Shown one piece after another: positions 15,915 through 20,830 of a stretch of DNA of 20,830 nucleotides. Source of the DNA: JAAYBT01 sp964404395 (GTDB taxonomy: Bacteria; Bacillota; Clostridia; Acetivibrionales; DTU013); the NCBI GenBank assembly GCA_964404395.1, contig CAYOKA010000030.1:1-20830 (forward strand). Direction: 5' to 3'. Position 1 is the first letter of the stretch. Each line of letters begins with the position of its first letter. Under the pieces are notes generated by a model. It did not search any database, was not told the DNA's origin, and saw only the letters and a program-made list of their open reading frames with translations. The position numbers were made by a program, and so were the translations under genes.

Positions 15915-16331
15915 TTATTCCACTATTCTTGTCCCGGTACATTCCAGACTATTGCAGTCCTCATTTTCCGGATTTGCATAAGCCATAATCAATTCTGCGG
16001 GCTCGGTTTCACTCAAGTTTATCTCCTGGTGAGCATCCCCAGGACTTACATATCCTGCAGCGCCCTTCCCACATTCTGTTTCAGTAACAACCTTATCCTC
16101 GCCAACAACCAGGATCTGCTTTATATGGCCTTTCACAAGGTACCAGGCTAACTCTGCGTTATCATGGCAACGCAAGGGGCTGCTGCTTTTTGGCGGAATC
16201 ACTACGTAAGTTCCAAGCAACTTAGTTGTCGAGCATGTTTCTTTTGAAACCATGTCCTCAGAAATGATTCCTTTAAAGGTTTTGTCATCCTTAACCGTAG
16301 TATTCCGGTCTATTACCATGGTTCTTTTCAT
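15915..16331 (-). CDS. Cupin domain protein (cupin 2) with altered metal motif
   Basis: A 138-residue single-domain cupin and the first gene of the - strand catabolic block. H56 and E60 (RCHDNAE) and H101 (PGDAH) are kept, at exactly the residue numbers used by cupin 1 (7653-8108), but the first metal histidine is R54 here. The surrounding text also matches: ELAWYLVKGH against EVMWFVINGH, and GYVSPGDAH against GFVAPNEIH. The start is ATG 16331 with AAGGAGA eight bases upstream. It lies 35 bases before the beta-subunit gene. It may be a sugar-binding or isomerising cupin with reduced metal affinity, or a non-catalytic ligand sensor. The function is unknown. Confidence 0.85.
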   Translation of the reverse strand: MKRTMVIDRNTTVKDDKTFKGIISEDMVSKETCSTTKLLGTYVVIPPKSSSPLRCHDNAELAWYLVKGHIKQILVVGEDKVVTETECGKGAAGYVSPGDAHQEINLSETEPAELIMAYANPENEDCNSLECTGTRIVE

Positions 16332-16551
16332 ATGGCTGTTCTCCTTATATAATATATTTTTTTAGGTTTTTAAGGATACCTACAAACCTTAGAAACTCAC
16401 AATTATCGGGTGTTACCGGATAGTAACTTGATGGATATATATACTGTCCTATAATTAAGAAATTTATTAAGATTAAGTTTAATTATATAATTGTTTCATG
16501 AAACTTAATATGGAATATCGATGATATTCTTTGTACTATCTCACAAGCCTT
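16332..16551 (-). promoter_or_regulatory. Palindrome-rich control region upstream of the catabolic block
   Basis: This 220-base gap should contain the promoter of the twelve-gene block. Visible dyads are GTTTCATGAAAC (16493-16504, perfect), AATTATATAATT (16481-16492, perfect), ATTAAGTTT (16472-16480) with AAACTTAAT (16501-16509), and GAATATC (16513-16519) with GATATTC (16523-16529). On the - strand a TATAAT lies within 16484-16489, but I found no good -35 box at the right distance. A weak -35 with overlapping dyads would suit an activator-dependent promoter under an AraC-type regulator. The exact start point is undetermined. Confidence 0.5.
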
Positions 16552-17946
16552 TCATATTTTAATCTGCTTCCACTTTCCACCTTTGAACCTCAAATATAGA
16601 ATTATGGCTCGTATATTCTGATCAAAAGCTCCGGCTATGCAGATTGCACTTACCCCAAAATTCAGTTTTTTGATAAGTATTACTATAATTGGCATTCTCA
16701 CACATATAATGCCGATAAGAGCAGAAAAAAGTGGCCATTTTGTGTCGCCAATCCCCCTTAAGCCCGAGGCAAATACATGCTGTGTATTCTGTCCGGGAAT
16801 CATCAAAATAGATAGCTTTAAGAGAAAGACAACCTGGATAATAACCTCTGCATCGGACGTAAAGATGTGAGCAATTGGACGTCCTGCAAAGAAAAACAAT
16901 ACACACATCACCGCTGCCACCATCAAGGATATCCTGTGAATCTCCTTGCAATATGCCTGCGTCAGCTTTGGCTTGCCAGCACCAAGAGTCCTCCCCAGAA
17001 AAGAAGTTGAAGCCATGCTAAGCGCTCTGCTCAGATTTTCCGACAGGCTCATGATGCTATCGAATACCTGTGATGTGGCAAAGGCTACGGTACCCAAATC
17101 AGCAATGGTCATGGTAATAACCATAAATCCAACCCTCATCAAAAACTGCTCCAGTGCCGATGCAGAACCGATGCGCACAATCCTTTTCAGTATACCAAAA
17201 TCCAGTCTAAAGCTGTCCCTTATGGATAATGCGATCGGAAGGTCTGACTTAAAAATGGAATGGACCGCAAGTACGCAAGCTGTGACCTTGGCAAGCGTTG
17301 CTGCAATCGCCGCCCCCTCTAAACCCATGGCTGGTACAATTCCTACGCCATAAATTAAAACGGCCCCTACGGCGACATTCACAATATTAGCTACAATATT
17401 GTATTTCATTGGAATTTTAGTTTCTCCTGCACCACGGTATAAGGACGTAACGGCAATTGGGATAGATTGAAATAGTATTCCGATAGCCATGTATTTCATA
17501 TACATATTTGCATAATAAACTGTATCTTCCTGTGCCCCTATTGTTACAACAATCCAATTGGAAAATATAAAACAGAATAAGCTCATCAGCAGCCCGAAAA
17601 TCAACGAAATGCTTAGACTTTGTATTGTCACAGTCTTTGCACCTTTATTATCTTTAGCACCGATAAATCTCGTAACCAAGGCTGTAGAGCCGACGTTAAA
17701 TGCCAGAAATACCGAAGTAGCAATCAATACCGGCTGGTTTGTTAGGCCTACTGCACTTATGGCATATGCGCCCAGGTGGCCAACCATAGCCATATTTATG
17801 ATCGAAATCAGGGATGTCAGCATTAATTCGGCCGCACAGGGGAATACAAAAGCAAGAATATTTTTCCGAAGCTGTGTCCTTGATATGTCGTTGGAAAGCA
17901 AATTTTCTCCACGCTGTTCTATCTTGCTCTTGTTCAGTTCACGCAC
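16552..17946 (-). CDS. MATE family efflux transporter
   Basis: A 464-residue inner-membrane protein with about twelve hydrophobic segments in two similar halves. It is typical in length for MATE exporters, which expel cationic or aromatic compounds using an ion gradient. Family signatures include SLISIINMAMVGHLGAYAIS near residue 45 and FNVGSTALVTRFIGAKD near 81-97. The second half has QVFDSIMSLSENLSRALSMAS and FASGLRGIGDTKWP. The annotated start is GTG 17946, with AAAGGA about 11 bases upstream. An alternative start is TTG at codon 16, which has GGAGA closer to it. The gene is transcribed from its own promoter (18090-18117) and precedes the cupin 2 gene by 220 bases. Export of a toxic aglycone from the pathway is conceivable, but unrelated drug efflux is as likely. 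Confidence 0.9.
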   Translation of the reverse strand: MRELNKSKIEQRGENLLSNDISRTQLRKNILAFVFPCAAELMLTSLISIINMAMVGHLGAYAISAVGLTNQPVLIATSVFLAFNVGSTALVTRFIGAKDNKGAKTVTIQSLSISLIFGLLMSLFCFIFSNWIVVTIGAQEDTVYYANMYMKYMAIGILFQSIPIAVTSLYRGAGETKIPMKYNIVANIVNVAVGAVLIYGVGIVPAMGLEGAAIAATLAKVTACVLAVHSIFKSDLPIALSIRDSFRLDFGILKRIVRIGSASALEQFLMRVGFMVITMTIADLGTVAFATSQVFDSIMSLSENLSRALSMASTSFLGRTLGAGKPKLTQAYCKEIHRISLMVAAVMCVLFFFAGRPIAHIFTSDAEVIIQVVFLLKLSILMIPGQNTQHVFASGLRGIGDTKWPLFSALIGIICVRMPIIVILIKKLNFGVSAICIAGAFDQNIRAIILYLRFKGGKWKQIKI

Positions 17947-18045
17947 CTTGTTCTCAGTCCTTTTCAGCCTTTACAATATTTTGTCCGATTTTTTAGCCCA
18001 AAGCTGATACCCATCATGAATATGTAATGCGTTACTATCATTCAT

Positions 18046-18057
18046 TTACATATGTAA
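18046..18057. promoter_or_regulatory. Candidate operator in the MATE gene leader
   Basis: TTACATATGTAA is a perfect 12-base palindrome just downstream of the predicted MATE transcription start. Related half-sites flank it: TATGTAAT at 18021-18028 and ATTACACATATG at 18078-18089. Repeated TATGTAA-type dyads near a promoter often bind a dimeric repressor of the MarR or TetR kind. No such regulator gene is in the window. Confidence 0.35.
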
Positions 18058-18089
18058 TACTCTACGTTTACATCTTAATTACACATATG

Positions 18090-18117
18090 ATTATAGCACA
18101 AAAAAGGGAGTTGGCAA
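18090..18117 (-). promoter_or_regulatory. Sigma-A type promoter of the MATE gene
   Basis: On the - strand, TTGCCA (18112-18117) is followed after 16 bases by TATAAT (18090-18095), which carries the extended TGC element directly upstream. This predicts a start near 18083 and a leader of about 137 bases before the GTG at 17946. Both boxes are close to consensus. Confidence 0.7.
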
Positions 18118-18148
18118 TAAGCGGGGTTCCTTTTCTTAAAAATTGCTC

Positions 18149-18177
18149 TTTACATCTTAGGCCTTTTGGCTTATAAT
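18149..18177 (+). promoter_or_regulatory. Sigma-A type promoter of the small SOS-linked gene
   Basis: TTTACA (18149-18154) and TATAAT (18172-18177) are separated by 17 bases, on the + strand. The predicted start is near 18184, inside the LexA-like dyad that follows. The promoter is divergent from the MATE promoter. Confidence 0.7.
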
Positions 18178-18181
18178 AATA

Positions 18182-18195
18182 CGAACATGTGTTCG
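18182..18195. promoter_or_regulatory. LexA (DinR) SOS box
   Basis: CGAACATGTGTTCG is a CGAAC-N4-GTTCG dyad. It matches the Gram-positive LexA consensus CGAACRNRYGTTYC at 13 of 14 positions. It lies four bases after the -10 box and covers the predicted start point, a placement that would block initiation until LexA is cleaved after DNA damage. Confidence 0.75.
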
Positions 18196-18236
18196 GTGCT
18201 GATTGTTGGTCTAGTTTGGAATGAGGTGAATTAGTA

Positions 18237-18473
18237 ATGTCAAAAGTTTTCGTAGAGGTAATCGCAAAATTTACAAAAGACGGGGGCAAAATCCCTCTGA
18301 GAATAAAGTGGCAGGACGGAAGAACCTTCGATATCGATAAGGTAACTGACGTAAGACGCGCAGCTTCACTTAAAGCCGGCGGTCAAGGCATAAGATACCG
18401 ATGCCGTATCAACGGCAGGGAAACCTATTTATGGCTGGAGGAGGATAAATGGTTCGTTAATAGCAGGGTATGA
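18237..18473 (+). CDS. Small conserved protein under a LexA box
   Basis: A 78-residue soluble basic protein without membrane segments or cysteine clusters; C56 is its only cysteine. Its text, beginning SKVFVEVIAKFTKDG and with GGQGIRYRCRINGRETYLWLEE plus KWFV near the end, resembles a conserved hypothetical family I know from Clostridia. The alternation of short hydrophobic strands and turns suggests a small beta barrel. The start is ATG 18237, seven bases after GAGGTGA. It is a single gene, divergent from the MATE gene and convergent with the YteA-like gene. The LexA box at its promoter predicts induction by DNA damage, so a role in repair or replication stress is likely, but no activity can be assigned. 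Confidence 0.8.
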   Translation: MSKVFVEVIAKFTKDGGKIPLRIKWQDGRTFDIDKVTDVRRAASLKAGGQGIRYRCRINGRETYLWLEEDKWFVNSRV

Positions 18474-18500
18474 CGAGCGCACCGCTGTTGTGAATTGCAT

Positions 18501-18534
18501 TAAGCTTACATCATAAAAGCATTTGCAAAGCTTA
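18501..18534. terminator. Weak hairpin between convergent genes
   Basis: TAAGCTT (18501-18507) pairs with AAGCTTA (18528-18534) around a 20-base loop, directly beside the stop of the YteA-like gene. There is no clear T run. It is the only dyad in the 61-base gap between two converging genes, so it is a possible but weak terminator. Confidence 0.25.
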
Positions 18535-19176
18535 TTAGTTGGGAAGCTGCCTCTTATAGTCATCATTGGAAAGCTGATCCATATCATCAACAATCCCCTG
18601 CTTATCGACCTCGTTAGTATAGTATTCCTCATAATCGTAATAGCCGCCAAGATCCTGGGGACTATCGGATGATCCGTATTTCATTAGATCCTTTAGCTGA
18701 TCCATACCCTCATGCTCGTCATCCTCCTGTTTGTTTAAGTATTTTCGGCCGAAAGGGGCATCAAGCACCTTCTCCTCATTGGCCCTCCCTTTATGCTGTC
18801 TGGCAGGCTCACGTTCTGCTTCATCCGCGCACCGAACGCACAGCCTTGCATATGGTAGTACCTCAAGCCGTTGTGTCGGTATCTGTGTTCCACAGTGGGC
18901 ACATGTACCGTAGGTGCCCTTGTCAATCCTTCCGATTGCCTCTTTTATTTCCTGTAATATATTCTCTTCGTGTACCTTCAGCGCAGAATTCAACTCCAGC
19001 TGAAAAAGCTCCGTAGCCATTTCCGCCGGATGGTTGTCATAGTTGGAAAGCTCCGCAGGTGAAAATTTGTCCTGCTGTGCACTATTGTTTTCCTTCATAA
19101 TTCCTAAAGTATGGTCAATCTCCCCGAGTTGTCTCTCTAGCAATTCCCTGTAATGCTCCTTTTCGCTTCTGTTCAT
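18535..19176 (-). CDS. TraR/DksA-type zinc finger protein, YteA-like
   Basis: A 213-residue cytoplasmic protein. An N-terminal helical hairpin (about 1-85) includes AELSNYDNHPAEMATEL (41-57), a hallmark of the YteA group. It is followed by a four-cysteine zinc finger: C92 and C95 (CAHC), then C113 and C116 (CVRC). The C-terminal part (about 120-213) is acidic and low in complexity, with a DYEEYYTNE segment. YteA-like proteins are known as sporulation or general-stress related members of the DksA family, but their target is not well defined. Two candidate sites precede the ATG at 19176: GGGAGGT about ten bases away and GAAGGG immediately adjacent. The gene follows the DUF5665 gene by 8 bases, so they are co-transcribed. 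Confidence 0.88.
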   Translation of the reverse strand: MNRSEKEHYRELLERQLGEIDHTLGIMKENNSAQQDKFSPAELSNYDNHPAEMATELFQLELNSALKVHEENILQEIKEAIGRIDKGTYGTCAHCGTQIPTQRLEVLPYARLCVRCADEAEREPARQHKGRANEEKVLDAPFGRKYLNKQEDDEHEGMDQLKDLMKYGSSDSPQDLGGYYDYEEYYTNEVDKQGIVDDMDQLSNDDYKRQLPN

Positions 19177-19184
19177 CCCTTCTA

Positions 19185-19490
19185 TTACCTCCCGGTATTT
19201 TTTAGATTGTTGTTAACAATGTTTACTATATCGCTTATAAACTCGCCAATAATCGGCAAATTCAGCTTTACAACACCTTGCAAAATATAAATAATCACCG
19301 CCGCAAGCAGGGTAAAACCTACAGATGCACCGAAGCCCCTTGCTAACCCTGCTATAAAGTTTACAAAAAACATTTTCTTAGGATTATCCAGATAATTGAC
19401 ATATTCATTCAGCTTTGCTCGTTCCATGCTCAGTGCAATCCTATCGAGCTTCTTAGCCAGTATTCTGTATTTGTCTTTCCTGTCGAGCAT
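19185..19490 (-). CDS. DUF5665 membrane protein
   Basis: A 101-residue protein with a basic, helical N-terminus (DRKDKYRILAKKLDRI), then FVNFIAGLARGFGASVGFT running into a single membrane segment (about 50-73), and a short tail with LPIIGEFISDIVNIV. The GLARGFG...GFTLL and LPIIGEFI text is what I recognise as the DUF5665 family of Firmicutes. I chose ATG 19490 because GGAGG (19497-19501) lies six bases upstream. Open frame continues 30 codons further up to 19580, but those residues do not resemble the family and have no ribosome site. It is likely the first gene of a pair with the YteA-like gene. Function unknown. Confidence 0.82.
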   Translation of the reverse strand: MLDRKDKYRILAKKLDRIALSMERAKLNEYVNYLDNPKKMFFVNFIAGLARGFGASVGFTLLAAVIIYILQGVVKLNLPIIGEFISDIVNIVNNNLKNTGR

Positions 19491-19582
19491 GGACATCCTC
19501 CACCTCTTGTTCATGTAAAGCCTATACTTAATATATCCATGTTTATCTTCTAATATTTTGTGTTGCATAAAGAGCTGCAAAC

Positions 19583-19624
19583 AAAAAAGGCCGGATACTA
19601 TATAATATAGTATCTAACCTTTTG
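19583..19624 (-). terminator. Rho-independent terminator of aroB
   Basis: GATACTATAT (19594-19603) pairs with ATATAGTATC (19605-19614) as a near-perfect dyad. Outer AAAAGG/CCTTTT arms pair across a small internal loop. Read on the - strand, the stem is followed by CCTTTTTTGTTT, a proper U tract, about 30 bases past the aroB stop. A shorter T run on the other strand makes it partly bidirectional. Confidence 0.8.
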
Positions 19625-19655
19625 CATTTTATCCCTATCAGATTATCTTATGAGG

Positions 19656-20732
19656 CTATACCAGCTTTGCCAGCACTTCCTTTATGAGGGTTTCGTTGTC
19701 AACCATGCAGTAAATCACCTCTCCGATGCCCCTGGGAAGCACAAAGTTCAATTTATCATCCTTTACCTTTTTATCACTGAACATCCTGGAAAAGATTTTT
19801 TCTTCATCCATGCCCAGTGCCTTTACAGGAAGGCCTGCTTTCTCTAAGGTTGTTTCAATCCTGCCCACTGTATCATCATCCGCCATCCCCAGCTTATTAG
19901 CAAGCTTGTATGCACCCACCATTCCAATGGATACACATTCGCCATGCAGCATGGTGAAGTTTGATACGCATTCAATGGCATGACCTATGGTATGGCCGAA
20001 ATTCAGTATTGCCCGAAGCCCATCCTCCCGTTCGTCCTGTTCCACAACATCCCCCTTGATGGCACAGTTCATTTTTGTAATGTAAGCAAGTGTGTTCTCA
20101 TCAAAGGAATAAATCTTATCAAGATTACTATCAATGTATTCATAAAATTCAGAATCCCTAATCAGTCCATGCTTAATAACCTCAGCCATGCCAGATTTCA
20201 GCTCTCGTTCGGGCAAGGTCCGCAAAGCATTTACATTTATATACACGAGGTTAGGCTGGTAAAAAGCGCCGACCATGTTCTTGCATCCTTCAAAATCAAC
20301 GCCGGTCTTCCCCCCTATGCTACTATCCGCCTGAGCCATAAGGCTCGTCGGAATCTGTATAAAGGGAATCCCTCTCATGTAGGATGCCGCTGCAAAACCG
20401 GTGATATCTCCCGTAACTCCGCCTCCCAAGGCAACAAGTACAGAACTCCTGTCCGCCTTAAGCTCTATCAGCTTTCTATAGATATCCCTTACAGTATCAA
20501 GGGACTTATTCAGTTCGCCGGCCTCAATCACATGAACCGAAACCTCATCACATATACCTTCAAGCTCCCTTACACAGTCTTCGCAATAGTACTTCTCCAC
20601 ATTATTATCCGTGACTACCAGCACTTTACCACTGAGCCTGGCATCGGCAAAAGACTTGCCCAACGCCGAAAAATCGGTTTGAATATATATTGGATACCCT
20701 CTGTCCCCCAGATTAACGTTCAATTTAGCCAT
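19656..20732 (-). CDS. aroB: 3-dehydroquinate synthase
   Basis: A 358-residue cytoplasmic enzyme that converts DAHP to 3-dehydroquinate in the shikimate pathway, using NAD and a divalent metal. The NAD-binding loop GGGVTGDITGFAAASYMRG is at 103-121 and PTSLMAQADSSIGGKTG at 128-144. Metal ligands are E184 (GMAEVIKHG), H247 (NFGHTIGH) and H263 (LHGE). The length is normal and all key residues are present. The start is ATG 20732 with AGGAGC upstream. The ribosome site overlaps the stop codon of the preceding gene (TAG at 20742-20744), so aroB is coupled to that gene and ends at the terminator at 19583-19624. It is a housekeeping gene and not part of the carbohydrate locus. Confidence 0.97.
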   Translation of the reverse strand: MAKLNVNLGDRGYPIYIQTDFSALGKSFADARLSGKVLVVTDNNVEKYYCEDCVRELEGICDEVSVHVIEAGELNKSLDTVRDIYRKLIELKADRSSVLVALGGGVTGDITGFAAASYMRGIPFIQIPTSLMAQADSSIGGKTGVDFEGCKNMVGAFYQPNLVYINVNALRTLPERELKSGMAEVIKHGLIRDSEFYEYIDSNLDKIYSFDENTLAYITKMNCAIKGDVVEQDEREDGLRAILNFGHTIGHAIECVSNFTMLHGECVSIGMVGAYKLANKLGMADDDTVGRIETTLEKAGLPVKALGMDEEKIFSRMFSDKKVKDDKLNFVLPRGIGEVIYCMVDNETLIKEVLAKLV

Positions 20733-20741
20733 ACTACGCTC

Positions 20742-20830
20742 CTATACCTTCGCTACAGTGAATAAAGCATTCTCACCGTTTATATTCCATTCCTTGCTGT
20801 AGCCATTGCCCCCGGACGGCAACAACTCAT
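20742..20830 (-). CDS. 3' end of an unidentified gene upstream of aroB (partial)
   Basis: The last 28 codons of a frame that enters from the right edge of the window and ends at TAG 20742-20744, nine bases before aroB. The visible C-terminus includes LLPSGGNGYSKEWNING and ends LFTVAKV. I do not recognise the family. The stop overlaps the aroB ribosome site, a spacing typical of operon genes, which is the main support that this frame is real. Confidence 0.5.
   Translation of the reverse strand, partial: ELLPSGGNGYSKEWNINGENALFTVAKV

Noticed and set aside
16391..16405. AATTGTGAG on the - strand, resembling half of the E. coli lac operator
   Set aside because: It is a single half-site with no symmetric partner and no LacI-family gene in the window; chance similarity.
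18068..18289. A 73-codon - strand open frame across the divergent promoters
   Set aside because: It covers the SOS box, both promoters and part of a conserved + strand gene, and shows no protein-like features.
19980..20765. A 261-codon open frame on the + strand opposite aroB
   Set aside because: It lies antisense to a fully conserved aroB, has no ribosome site, and its translation shows no family-like pattern.

Overview
The window looks like a chromosomal segment of a Clostridia-type Firmicute. Base composition is moderately AT-rich, most genes have strong AGGAGG-type ribosome binding sites, a Bacillus/Clostridium-type LexA box is present, and a YteA-like zinc finger gene sits beside a DUF5665 gene. 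No insertion sequence, tRNA, rRNA or CRISPR array was seen.

Left part, + strand (64-3587): a TIM-barrel sugar isomerase/epimerase, then a YesN/YesM-type two-component system (an AraC-type response regulator overlapping a sensor kinase). The leader of the regulator gene carries a strong hairpin and two mutually exclusive short hairpins, one of which would hide the ribosome binding site. Between the convergent blocks (3588-3838) lie a hairpin terminator and a 44-bp tandem repeat that copies the 3' end of the neighbouring oxidoreductase gene.

Centre, - strand (16331 down to 3839): twelve genes in one direction that read as a carbohydrate or glycoside uptake and oxidation locus. In transcription order they are: cupin, a DUF6379/C-glycoside deglycosidase beta-like protein, a TIM-barrel protein (likely the alpha partner), two ABC permeases, a solute-binding lipoprotein, two Gfo/Idh/MocA dehydrogenases, a second cupin, a hydroxypyruvate-isomerase-like TIM barrel, an SDR dehydrogenase, an aldo/keto reductase and a third Gfo/Idh/MocA dehydrogenase. 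My reading is import by the ABC system, oxidation of a sugar hydroxyl (probably C3) by Gfo/Idh/MocA enzymes, cleavage of the keto-glycoside by the alpha/beta pair, and reduction or isomerisation of the released sugar. The two-component system is the likely substrate sensor. The substrate is unknown, and no ABC ATPase is encoded here.

Right part: a MATE efflux gene (- strand, own promoter) is divergent from a small conserved gene (+ strand) whose promoter carries a near-consensus LexA box. Then come housekeeping genes on the - strand: a YteA-like zinc finger protein, a DUF5665 membrane protein, aroB with its terminator, and the 3' end of an unidentified gene at the window edge.
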